Assembly (NCBI RefSeq): GCF_024323335.1
Contig: NC_066580.1
Coordinates: forward strand, 141,350,188 to 141,414,187
Source of the DNA: Lathyrus oleraceus
Lineage: Eukaryota > Streptophyta > Magnoliopsida > Fabales > Fabaceae
DNA: 64,000 nucleotides
Direction: 5' to 3'
The position numbers and the translations under genes were made by a program. The notes under the pieces were generated by a model. It was not told where the DNA came from. It saw only the letters and a list, made by a program, of their open reading frames with translations, and searched no databases. Positions 36,131-48,016 of this stretch are shown here, one piece after another; position 1 is the stretch's first letter, and every line of letters starts with the position of its first letter.

Positions 36131-39100
36131 ATGACAACAAACACCTCTAACAACATTTTGCGATCAACCCTTGACAAGGAAAAATTGTCTGGGACAAATT
36201 TTCTGGATTGGCACCGAAATCTGAGGATTATCCTCAAACATGATAGAAAGTTGTACGTCTTGGAGAAACTCGTTCCTGAAGAGGAACCTCCTAGTTCTGC
36301 ACCTAAGGCAGAAAGAGATGCTTATAAGAAGCATGTCAATGATGTCAATGAAACTGCTTGTCTCATGCTAGCTACCATGAACTCAGAGTTGCAAAAGCAA
36401 CATGAGAACATGGCAGCGTTCGATATGATCGAACACCTGAAGATGCTCTATCAAGAGCAAGCAAGGCATGAAAGGTTTGAAGTTTCAAAAGCCCTTTTTC
36501 AAGGCAAGTTAGCTGAGGGAGCCCCTGTAGGTCCCCATGTGCTCAAGATGATTGGGTATGTGGAAAACCTTGAGAGGTTGGGTTTTCCCCTCGAAAAGGA
36601 ACTTTCGACTGATTTGATCTTGCAATTGTTGCCAGATAGATTCAGTCAATTTGTCCTAAATTTCAATATGAATGATATGGACAAATCTCTTCCTGAACTG
36701 CTAGCCATGTTAAGAACTGCTGAGCAGAATCTGAAGTCAAAAGGGAAGTCCATTCTGATGATCGGAAATGGAAAGAGACAGAACAAAAGTCCCACCAAGC
36801 AGGGTGATAAAGGGAAACGCAAGGAAGTTGCCAAACCCAAACCCACTGTTGCTTCTTTGAAGCCTAGTGGAGGCATAGCAAAAGAAGGCACCTGCTTCCA
36901 TTGCGGTAAGACCGGACACTAGAAGAGAAACTGCCCAAAGTACCTGGAAGATAAGAAGAATGGAGTAGAGACTTCAACTTCGGGTATTTTTGTTATTGAA
37001 ATTAAGTTATCTACTTCTGCATCATGGATATTAGATACTGGATGCGGTTTTCACATTTGTACCAATGTGCAGGGACTAAAAAGGAGTAGAGATTTGGCAA
37101 AAGGTGAAGTCGACCTACGAGTTGGCAATGGAGCAAAGGTTGCTGCTTTAGCCGTAGGAACTTATGTATTGACTTTACCTAGTGGTTTAATAATTCAGTT
37201 AGAGAACTGTTATTATGTACCTACAATTAGCAGGAATATTATTTCCGTTTCTTGTTTGGACAAGTTTGGTTTTTCATTTATAATAAAGAACAATTGTTGC
37301 TCAATTTATTTGAATGATATATTCTATGCTACTGCACAAATGAACAATGGACTATATGTCCTTGATCTTGAAATGCCTATTTATAACATTAATACTAAAA
37401 GGATGAAACCTAATGAGTTAAATCCAACTTACCTTTGGCATTGTCGATTAGGCCACATAAATGAGAAACGCATTTCCAAACTCCATAAAGATGGACTCTT
37501 GGACTCTTTTGATTATGAATCATATGAGACATGTAGATCTTGTTTAATTGGAAAGATGACAAAGTCTCCATTCACAAGAAAAGGTGAAAGAGCTAATGAT
37601 CTTTTGGCCCTCATACATACTGATGTATGTGGACCACTGAACATACCATCCAGAGGAGGTTTTCATTACTTCATCACATTTAATGATGATTTCAGTAGAT
37701 ATGGTTATGTGTATTTAATGAAACACAAATAAGAGTCCTTTGAAAAGTTCAAGGAATTCAAGAATGAAGTACAAAACCAACTAGGTAAGAATATTAAAAC
37801 TCTTCGATCAGATTGAGGTGGTGAGTATTTAAGCCTAGAGTTTGATGACCATCTGAAAGAGTGTGGGATCATATCCCAACTTACTCCTCTGGGAACACCC
37901 CGATGGAATGGTGTATCTGAGAGAAGAAATCGAACCCTGTTAGACATGGTTCGATCCATGATGAGTCACTCCGATCTTCCAAACTCCTTTTGGGGACATG
38001 CACTATTGACAGCAGCTTACACACTTAACCGTGTTCCATCCAAAAAAGTTGAGAAGACACCATATGAGATATGGAGTGGTAAGAAACCACATATGTCTTA
38101 CATGAAGATTTGGGGTTGCGAAGTTTATGTGAAACGACAAATTTCAACTAAGCTTGAGCCCAAATCTAATAAATGCTTATTTGTGGGGTATCCTAAAGAA
38201 ACAAGAGGGTATTACTTCTACAATCCTTCTGAGGGCAAAGTGTTTGTCGCTCGAACTGGAGTTTTCCTAGAAAAGGATTTTATTTCCAAAGAATCAGTGG
38301 GAGGAAAGTAGAGCTTGAAGAAATTCAAGAATCACAAAGCATCGATACACCTATGGAGGAATTAGAGCAGGAAACACAAGTAGTTGTGGAAGAGCAACCT
38401 GCTCAAGTAGAACAAGACCAGCGTAGGTCAAGCAGGATACGTCACCAAACTGAGAGATATGGATATCTCATAACTGATCAAGGTGATGTATTACTCATGG
38501 ATCAAGATGAGCCTGTGACCTACCAAGAGGCCATAACTGGTCCCGAGTCTGAGAAGTGGCTAGAAGCCATGAAATCTGAAATGGATTCCATGTACACAAA
38601 CCAAGTTTGGACCTTGGTAGAGCCTCCTGTAGGAGTTAACCCTATAGGATGCAAGTGGGTCTTCAAAAAGAAGACTGACATGGATGGTAAGGTACATACC
38701 TATAAGGCAAGACTGGTTGCAAAAGGATATAAACAAATTCATGGGGTTGACTATGATGAAACCTTTTCACCAGTTGTAATGCTTAAATCTGTTTGGATTT
38801 TACTTGCTATCGTTGCATATCATGATTATGAAATATGGCAGATGGATGTCAAAACTGCTTTCCTTAATGGGAATCTTCTTGAGGACGTGTACATGACACA
38901 ACCTGAAGGATTTGACATACCAGAAGAAGCCCAAAAGATATGTAAGTTACAAAGATCAATCTATGGATTGAAGCAAGCTTCTAGAAGCTGGAATCTTCAT
39001 TTTGATGAAACGGTAAAACAATATGGATTCATCAAGAACGAAGATGAGCCTTGTGTCTACAAGAAGGTTAGTGGGAGCATGATCGTTTTCTTGGTATTAT

Positions 39101-40089
39101 ATGTAGATGACATATTACTCATTGGAAACGATGTCCCTACCCTGCAACAAGTAAAGTCTTGGTTGGGGAAATGCTTTTCTATGAAGGACCTAGGTGAATC
39201 AGCCTATATATTAGGAATCAGAATCTATAGAGATAGATCACAAAAACTGCTTGGCCTAAGTCAGAGTACGTACATAGACAAAGTACTGAGACGCTTTAAT
39301 ATGCATGATTCCAAGAAAGGATTCATACCTATGCAACATGGCATGTGTCTATCAAAAACACAATCCCCTTCAACTAAGGAAGAAAGGGATCGCATGAATA
39401 AGATTCCATATGCATTTGCAATAGGATCTATCATGTATGCCATGTTATGTACTCGACCAGATGTCTCGTATGCTCTAAGTGCAACGAGTAGGTACCAATT
39501 TGATCCTGGTGATGCCCATTGGGTAGCTGTCAAGAATATCCTTAAGTATTTGAGAAGGACTAAGGACTCATTCTTGATACATGGAGGTCAGGAAGAGTTG
39601 GTTGTAATTGGATACACCGATGCTAGCTTCCAGACAGATAAGGATGACTTTAGATCGCAATCTGGTTATGTGTTTTGCTTAAACGGTGGCGTTGTGAGCT
39701 GGAAAAGTTCAAAGCAAGATACAGTTGCTGATTCTACAACCGAGGCCGAGTATATTGCTGCCTCAAGTGCAGCAAAGGAAGCTGTTTGGATCAAAAAGTT
39801 CATTAGTGAACTTGGCATAGTTCCTAGCATTGTGGATCCCATTGGTCTCTATTGTGATAACAATGGTGCTATCGCACAAGCTAAGGAGCCTAGATCTCAC
39901 CAACGATCCAAAGACATACTTAGGCGTTATCACCTCATTCGAGAGATAATAGATAGAGGAGATGTGAAAATATGCAGAGTACCTACACTTGACAATATTG
40001 CTGACCCACTGACAAAGCCTCTTGCGCAACAGAAGCATGATGGCCATACTAGATCTATGGGCATTAGGGGTATGCCTGATTGGCTCTAG
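36131..40089 (+). pseudogene. Angela-like gag-pol polyprotein, three stops and one frameshift
   Basis: Start ATG at 36131. Domains: gag (about 36131-36900); CCHC knuckle CFHCGKTGH broken by a TAG at 36920-36922 where Trp is usual; protease with LDTGCG near 37035; integrase with HCRLGH and CRSC zinc residues (about 37440-37540), core interrupted by TAA 37730-37732 and TGA 37814-37816, and the NGVSERRN catalytic Glu region near 37910; a one-base loss near 38307 shifts the frame; reverse transcriptase with YVDDILL near 39100; RNase H with TDASF near 39620 and TTEAEYIAAS. The last long open stretch is 38353-40089. With these breaks the polyprotein cannot be made, but little sequence is missing. 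Confidence 0.9.
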
Positions 40090-40103
40090 TGCTAGTGGGA
40101 GAT

Positions 40104-40519
40104 TGTTGGTGTAAGCCCTATAGGCCAATACTTTGGTACATGTATCGAGTTATTTATTAATAATAAAAGGCTTTTTCTTTATTATGTTTGTTTAATAAAA
40201 TCCCTAGAATAGCTAGTCCGTTTAATGTATCAAGTATGACTTAATCATGAGATCACATTAAACATAAGGACACTATTCTTAAAGTATCTGTAGTCAAGCT
40301 TTATTGTGAAGTGGGATAAGATTAAAGCATGAAGACTATTATGTTTATAGACTAATGATCACATCACATGGATCATGGATAAAGAGTTATCAAGTCTTAA
40401 ACATAGGTATGAATATTAAGAGTAATATTTATACTGGATTGACCCGCTATGAGAATACTATATACAATGTTATGCAAAGTGTCATAAGTTATTCTTATGG
40501 TGATAATGGTGTATACCAC
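40104..40519 (+). repeat. 3' LTR of Angela-like element, first 416 bp
   Basis: Matches 33078-33492. It ends at GTATACCAC where the Ogre LTR begins. Confidence 0.9.
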
Positions 40520-43500
40520 TGTAAGACCCCAATTTTGTCCCTAAGATCCCTCATGGCATCATAACATGTCATTTGCATAGCCTCAAGGATCATTGAGCAT
40601 CTTGGTTCCCTTTGCCTTTGGGTGGAACCTCTTGTGAGTGGTTTGAGATCACCAAGCATGCTTGAATTGTATATTATTGCTTTTTCTCATTTTATTCACT
40701 AACCAAAAGTAAAAAAAAAATGTCACTAACATTTCTTGTTTGTAGCTTGAGCAATCACAAAGTCCAAAGCTTCTAGGAGATCATTGGTACAAAGACATGG
40801 TCAAGGAGAGATGAAAGCAAGTATGGTAATGGTTCCCAAGGCTCTCATCCATCAAATATGCCTCCCTAGCACCTCAATTCATCATTTTGATCAAAGCAAG
40901 TCAAGGGGTTTGAGGTTTGTTCCCCAGAGAAATCCTAATTCATCTGTGCACCATAATGCCTTGCTCATGAAGCAACCTCAGCCCATGGTCAAATACAGTC
41001 AAGGGAAGTTCTTTAATTCATCATTTCATGCATATTTGAACTTATTTGAGTATCCTCAATCATCAATTCATCAAGATATGAGTCATAGACTTGAGAAGTT
41101 GATCAGTCAATTCATCTGACTATTTTGAAATACACTGAGACCTAACTTTTTATGTGTTTATCAAATGGAGATGGTTCCAAAAGCAAAAATGTTCTTAAGG
41201 ACAATATGAACAACTTTCATGTTCATAAAAATTTGATTTGGATCTTGGAAGACCATCTGCCATTCCAATACATTAAAGGTCATTTTGACTGAAACCCTAA
41301 TTGTGGGTCAACTTCCCAAGGACATAACTCATTCATTTTTTATGATTTTGAGGTGAGATCAAATTAATTGGAAATCTTAAGATGTCTACTTCAAATGTTA
41401 TGTTGAACAAAATTTCAAAATCTCAAAGGAAATACATGTGATAATGCAAGACATTATAGGTCCTTTTGGGTCAAATGCATTAAAAGTCAAAAAAGTCCAA
41501 CTTCAAGTGCCCATAACTCTTTCATCAAAAATCCAAATGATGCAAAATTTAAATCCATTTTGACTTTCTTGAAAAGATCTACAACTTTGATGTTGGAGGT
41601 TTTTCCATTTGAAGCTTGCATCATCAAAACAGAAGGGCTTGAAAGTTGGCCAATTTTAGAAACCTTGCCTTGACATGTTTTGCACATCACACTTTAAACT
41701 CAAATTTCATAAATTTCCACACTTCAAATGAGTTTTTGTCCAACATAACATTTGTTCCTTATACAAAAACCTTTCCAACCATTACCCATATGCTTATGCT
41801 TGGATTTTCTAAGTGGCACTTTCGAAGAGATGATTATTTAGGTACAAATGGAGAATTCACATTGAATCTTGAAGTACAAGCCATTGCAAGGCAAATTACA
41901 CGTCCAATTCCCTTTGGTCATTGCTCAGAGTTCATTTGGCATTGCTTTTGGGCCTTGTGCATGATCATGCAAGCCCATGCAAGTAATATCCAAATTCATG
42001 CACACGGTTTCCTTCACACTTCCCTTGCCAATTCCTCTATAAATAGAAGCTTCATTCCCTCCATTTCACACCCAATTTTCGACCTGAAATGCTGTTGAAA
42101 TCATTCCCCAACCATCAATTAAGAAGCAATTGCATTTTCTTCAAAAAAATTCAGATCTTGAATTCAGCTTCATCTGGTTGTATTCATAGATCTAATGCTT
42201 CTAGACCTTCACCATACACTTTATTGAACTTCTGTTTTGACAAAGCAAGCAAGGTTTCAAGCTCAAATCACCAGAACTCAAGCTTGAACTCCAACTGGTA
42301 TTTGCTTCGATTCTCTTAATTCATTGACCTATTGGTTGTGGTTTTGTGTTGGCTGAAGTCCTCTCAATGGAGGCATCATGTTTATGCTTTTAATTTTTGC
42401 AATTCATTGAGTTCATGATGAACACCAGATTTTTCCATCTCTGATTTCTCAAATCATAGAGATCTAGAGTGAAAATGGATGGTACAGGGATGATGTACAT
42501 CATCCCAGCTTTCTATTGATGTATAGATCGCTTGATTTGGTTAAGTTTTGAGGTTCTGCATTTTGGCCAGAATCTGGAAGCTCACCGGAGAAGACGGTGG
42601 CTCCGGTGGCTTCATCAAGTCCAGTTTAAATCCTGGCCGTTGGATCCATTCTCCAGATTTAATCTCGTCCATTCATTGTTATGACTCTTAATTCTTTTCC
42701 ATACGCGTGCATTGACCGTGGATCACCATAGGCGCGCGCTTCTTGGCCTCATGATTTTCCAGCTCAATTAATGAGCTTAGATCAGACGGTCCACGTTTTT
42801 TTGCATTTTTTATTTTCTGATTTAATTTCTTTAATTCCAATAATTTTCAAAAATCAATATCTTCTTCATTTTTAATCTAAAAATTATGGGACCAATTGCA
42901 TTATTTCCCAAATAAATTCAAATTTCTATTTCTGTTTTTTTATATTTTTTATTTAGTCATTTGATATTTTTTGTGAATTTTCTCTTTTCTGGTTATTTTT
43001 AATTCATTTTAAATAGTTTTTGATATTCAAAAAATACAAAAATATTTTCCTAACCTATTTGAATGATGATGGATCTATGAAAAATATTCTCATCAATTTT
43101 TGAATTGATTTGAGATTTATTTGAGATTTTAGTTCAATTAGGTTATTTTTATTCATTTTTAATTGATTAAAAATAGTTTCTGACTTTTAAAAATGCTGAC
43201 ATTTTTTGTCAAACTTTGTTTGACCTTGTTGAACTTAGGATAAATCACTTGGACCTTTCAAGGTTGATTTGAAGTGATTTTGAAGTTTGACCTTTCCATT
43301 TATTTTAATTCAAGTTTATTTTTAATATTAAAAAAATGCCAAAAATAGTTTATTCATTTCTTGACCTCCAATCTTCATCTCATTTCTGTTTTTGATAGTT
43401 TGACCTTGACTTTCAATGTTATTGGTCAACATATGAGGATTGGTACATGATATTCCATGTAATGCATTTATATTTCTTTTACCATTTTGTCATTTCCATT

Positions 43501-45418
43501 TTCTCCTTCTTCTTCTTTTTTTTTTTTCTCTTTGATCAATGAGTTGAAGGTTGATAAGTTAGCATTGATTAGAGGGATTTAACCTTCCTTGATTCAAATC
43601 TAATTCATCTTGATCAATTGATCAAGTGAATGGCTTTGCATTAAGGATAGGTTGTCTTTTAAATCATGCATAAGGCTTAAACCAATACAAGATTAATTCT
43701 CATTTTCTTTTTGGCATGGCAAGTTGTTGGGACTTGGTTCACTAATCAAGACTCCCAACTTGTGTTTGTTGCCTACATTATTATTGACCGGCCTCAGATA
43801 GTTGTGACTTCTACATAAGTCCAATTACGATTGCTTAACATAGCGCTAAATTTGCCTTATGACACACTAACTACTAACACTAACTATTGACAATTAACAT
43901 TTACTTCATGTCATTTAATTTATGCAATTTACTTTAATGCAATTTATAATTCTTGCATATATTATTCATTTGCTTTTTCCTTTGCTCATTGGAGCACATG
44001 TTTATATTAATGTCATTTGCCTTTTGCCCACTTGGGTATATAATTGTGAATATATCTTTTGTGTTTGTGTTTATCTGTTTGTTGTGAACCACATACCAAG
44101 AATTGGACAATATGGACTTAGAATTTAGGACCCTACCCAAGCAAATGGAAGTCAAAGAGCAACTAGGCATTGAGCCTTTAGAGTGCTATAAAAATTGAAG
44201 AGAACTTTGAAAGGACCATATTCTAAACTCCCTCTTGTCCATTCTTTGATTGTTTATAGAACTTTTTGATGTGTGTTTTCTTGTGCTAGGGGATTCCAAC
44301 CTTGAGTAACTTTGAGGAACCATTACCATGAGAATCTAAAGTGAAAGAAACAAAAGCCATTGGAGGTTTCTTAGAAGCATTCATTGCTTGTTAATTGCTT
44401 GAAACATTTGCTTGTGATTGCTTATTCCAAAGGATGGGAGCTACTTGGATTATCAATATGATCCCAAGAGAGGAACTCCTTGTGTGGTTCATTTCTTATC
44501 CCTTATCTTTTTGCTTTCCTTAGGATTTATCCCTTCTTCTTCATCTCTCCACTCTAACCCAAGCGAAAACTTTTTGTGCAAACATTTAACTTTTGTTTTC
44601 AAACATTAGAAACCTAAGCCTTAGGATTTTGATTTTCAAACTTTCCTTTCATAACACTTATTTTGAATTGAACTTTTAAGTCAACTTGGACCATTTTTGC
44701 ATATACTTCTAATTGGTAAATATAACCCACTTAAATTTCTTTTTGTGGTTCCAATGGCCACTTTCTTAATAAAATTTTCCATAACCTTTAGCTATTAGGT
44801 TTGAGTTATCCTTGTGGTAGATGTAATATTCACCTATATCCTTAGTGATGGACAATGAGCCTTCCATGCTTATTATAGGGTTAACCCCTCACTAGCATGT
44901 TGAAGCTATCCTCACATGGTGGATTTGTGGTTTGGTTGAGTTTTCTCCCTTTGATAACAAAAGACCTTAAGGCTTTTGGACCAATCAATTCACCAACTTG
45001 TTTTGAAGTTTTTACCCCGAACTACGAGGTTTTGATCCTAATCTTTTTATAAGATGGTACGTAGGCAATGGGTTTATCCATCCAAACACAAAATGTAAAT
45101 AACTTGTATATTATCTTCTCATCTTTTCAATCATGTTTGCACAAACAAAATTTTCACAAGACAACAACCTTCACAAGTGTGAAAAGGGCTCCCTAGGAGT
45201 ACCTAGGATGTTTTGGGTTCCTAACACCTTCCCATTGCATAACCAACCCCCTTACCCAGATCTCTGTTCTCTTTTATTAGTTTTTGTTAAAACTATTAGG
45301 TTTTTGTTCGCTTTCTAACCATTCCTTTGGATAAATAGAAGTGCGGTGGCGACTCGACTTTGTATGATTTACCTTGGATTTAGTCAATATCTCCAATGGT
45401 AACGAATACATCGCTACA
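40520..45418 (+). repeat. 5' LTR of Ogre element (4.9 kb)
   Basis: TGTAAGACCCCAATTTTGTC ... CATCGCTACA. The first ~2.7 kb recur at 57913-60616 with roughly 2% differences by eye. TATAAATA at 42038-42045 marks the promoter, so U3 is about 1.5 kb and R-U5 about 3.3 kb. Readings of 111 and 150 codons inside it recur in the 3' LTR only because the LTRs are duplicates. Confidence 0.9.
42038..42045 (+). promoter_or_regulatory. TATA box of Ogre 5' LTR (TATAAATA)
   Basis: CCTCTATAAATAGAAGCTTC, a strong plant TATA context, conserved in the 3' LTR at 59431-59438. Confidence 0.65.
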
Positions 45419-45424
45419 GAAAAG

Positions 45425-45442
45425 TGGCGACTCTGCTGGGGA
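45425..45442 (+). other. Ogre primer binding site (Arg tRNA type)
   Basis: TGGCGACTCTGCTGGGGA, six bases after the LTR end. Ogre elements are known to prime with tRNA-Arg through this kind of sequence. Confidence 0.8.
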
Positions 45443-46334
45443 GAAATTTGCCTAGTGGGTTTTACCAACTTTTCATGCTTGTTGTATTGTTTTGTTTTGT
45501 GACATATTTTTGTGCAATTTGGGATTACTGTATTGTATGTAATGATTGATTTGCTTGATATTAATTTCTTGTATGCTTGGTGATCTTTGTGAGATGAGTT
45601 CTATACCCAGACTCAAGTGCACTTAGGATAGGAGAATGGCATAGTATTGTTGACTTGTGTGGAGTTATTCCTTAGCAAGTTGACTTGCAAGTCCATTCAC
45701 TTGGTGGAGGTTATGTTGGGATCAATAATGTCACACAAGTAAGTTGTGGTTAGACATTACTCTTTCCAATATAGACCTTAGAAGCCAAGGACCTTAGTTT
45801 ACCAAGCCCATCTTGGCCTATTCTTAGGATGTAGTGCGAAAGTCGTTCAAGTGTAAGATTTGATACGATTGTTACGCGATACTACACTCATAAGAGTCTC
45901 TCTTGAGAATATTTTTGGAATACGAGTAGTCGTTTCTCCGATAATATCCGAAAGATGGGATGATGACTATGGGAACCTCTTGTAGAACATGTTTGGCAGG
46001 TTTAAACCCTAGTACATTCCCTTTGGGTGGTTCTTAACCAAAATTCCATGCTCGTAACTTGCAACAAACCCTTGATTCATGGTTGATCCGTTCATATATC
46101 CTTAATATCAATGGAACTTGGGTGTTGATAAGGTGTAAACCATAATCCACCAAAATGGATGATTGATATTAAGGATAATATGATCCATCCCATGACCTTT
46201 GTTTGGTGTGCTTTGCTTGATCCTTGATTGTGATTGTTGCATTCATGCATTCATGCATCCATTTGCATCCATATCATCAATAATGAAGGAAATTTTCAAG
46301 GAACTTAAGGGGTTTATTTGCAAAATTTTCAGAC
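45443..46334 (+). other. Ogre leader between PBS and ORF1
   Basis: Non-coding text of about 0.9 kb. No structure recognised beyond ordinary Ogre leader. Confidence 0.5.
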
Positions 46335-47786
46335 ATGGAAAGACAAAGAAGGAATACGAAGAAGTACAACTTCAGGCAACCAGATTTGAAAGAGTTAAGG
46401 AATTTGACATCCTATGTACTAGATCCCTTGGGTTTCAAAGCTCGTTTTGGGAAGCTTCTTCCTCTTCTGACTACTCAGGTGGACGAAGGGTTGATGAGTG
46501 TATTGGTGCAGTTTTATGATCCCTTGTACCGTTGCTTCACGTTTCCGGACTTTCAGCTTTTGCCTACCCTTGAGGAGTATGCTTATCTTGTGGGTATACC
46601 TATCCTGGATCAGTTGCCGTTCAGTGGCTTGGAGAATGTTCCTACTTCTCAAGAGATAGCTGACATGTTGCACATAGATGAATCTCTGATTGGAGCTCAT
46701 ATGACTACCAAAGGTGGAATTCAAGGTCTCCCTTCCGAGTTCCTCATTGCTCAAGCTACTATCTATGGGAAGGCTATGAGTGAGGATGCCTTTGAAGCCA
46801 TATTTGTATTTCTCATCTATGGATTGGTATTGATCCCCAACATCGACAAGTTTGTGGATGTGAACGCTATTAGGATCTTTTCTACTCTTAATCCCGTTCC
46901 TACTCTGTTGGGTGATGCCTATTTCTCTTTGCATATGAGGAATGCAAAAGGTGATGGCGCCATTGTGTGTTGTTTGCCTCTGTTGTATAAGTGGTTTATT
47001 TCTCACTTATCTCAGACGGTCGCTTTCAAGGAAAACAAGGGATGTCTACGGTGGTCCACGAGACTTATGTCTCTCACTAATGATGATATCTTTTGGTACA
47101 ACCGTGTGTATGATGGTGTGCAGATTATCGACTCTTGTGGTGAATTCTCCAATGTGCCTCTTCTTGGTACATGTGGTGGGATTAACTATAACCCTGCTTT
47201 GGCACGTCGTTAGCTTGGGTTCCCCCTAAAGGATAAACCTAATAACATTTTGTTAGAAGGTGTGTTCTTTTAGGAGGGTAAAGATCCCCAAGGCTTGAAA
47301 GCTAGGATGGTCCGCGCTTGGCGTAAGATTCATAAGAAAGGAAGGAAGGAGTTGGGTCCTAAGAATTGCATCGCTCTGGAGCCTTACACTGCTTGGGTAA
47401 GGAAGAGAGCGTCTGAGTATCTCATGCCTTACGAGTATCCGAGACCTACACCTATGATTATGGCTGGGCCTTCAACCCTCCCTAATCAAGGAGTAGAGGA
47501 GTTGAGAGACGAAGACCGTTCACGTGCCTGGATCCGTGAACGTGAAGAGTTGCTTCAGCAGATTAAGGAGAAGGATGCTTTAATTGAGTTCCTTGAGCAT
47601 CAAGTTATTGATGATCGTAATGATGCATGGACTTCTTTACTTCCTCAGTCTTCCCGGTTTTGGAAGAGGAAGTACGATCGACTCGCCAAAGAGAAAGCAG
47701 ATATGGAGGCAACTTATGAGGAGGAAGTGAAGAGGCTTCGTGCAACTTATCTTCCTGTGTCCCGAGCATTAGATGATTGTTTCTAG
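46335..47786 (+). pseudogene. Ogre ORF1 (extra ORF upstream of gag), two in-frame stops
   Basis: One frame runs from 46335 to 47786, broken by TAG at 47211-47213 and another stop near 47270. The N-terminal part includes LPTLEEYAYLVGIPI and the phrase IRIFSTLNPVPTLLGDAYFS; the C-terminal part has a charged coiled-coil-like stretch (REELLQQIKEKDALIEFLEH). This is the Ogre-specific ORF1, whose role is unknown. Its N-terminal domain resembles domains in other plant nuclear proteins of the 'aminotransferase-like' type, but I would not press that. The start was chosen at the first ATG that keeps the conserved frame. Confidence 0.85.
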
Positions 47787-48016
47787 GGATCCATAGGATG
47801 ATTACTTTCCTTTCCTCTTGTACATAATTGACGATGCTGTACTTCTTTTCTCTGATATTATTTTTTATATGCGATAAATGTTAAATGATTCCAAAATTTG
47901 CAAATAAAACCCTAGAGTTCCTTTGAAATAAAAACAAATCATGTGCACAAGCATTACATGCATCATACGCATAACCAGGTTTTGGTTCCCGGTCTCTTGC
48001 CCTGTGGTCTAACTCT
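47787..48016 (+). other. Spacer between Ogre ORF1 and gag
   Basis: Short non-coding gap, no signal recognised. Confidence 0.4.

Larger units (their letters stand above)
33078..40519 (+). mobile_element. Angela-like (Tork group) Ty1/copia retrotransposon, 3' LTR truncated
   Basis: 5' LTR, Met-tRNA primer site, ~1.65-kb leader, gag-pol, polypurine tract (GTGGGAGA, about 40095-40102) and the first 416 bp of the 3' LTR. The LTR start TGTTGGTGTAAGCCCTAGAG resembles the Angela/BARE group. The element sits inside the PMD gene of the MULE. An Ogre element is inserted after base 416 of its 3' LTR. The rest of that LTR is not found beyond the Ogre, so it was lost in the later deletion. Confidence 0.85.

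Noticed and set aside
40355..40564. 69-codon reading crossing the Angela/Ogre junction
   Set aside because: It spans an insertion point of two unrelated elements, so it is accidental.
40784..42098. Readings of 111 and 150 codons in the Ogre LTR that recur at 58177-59491
   Set aside because: They recur only because the two LTRs are copies of one sequence. No known domain, and they overlap the promoter region, so there is no independent support for coding.
46419..47006. 195-codon minus-strand reading opposite Ogre ORF1
   Set aside because: Shadow of the ORF1 coding frame.
46335..47213. Ogre ORF1 as a host gene
   Set aside because: Position between the Ogre PBS and gag, in the same orientation, identifies it as the element's extra ORF.
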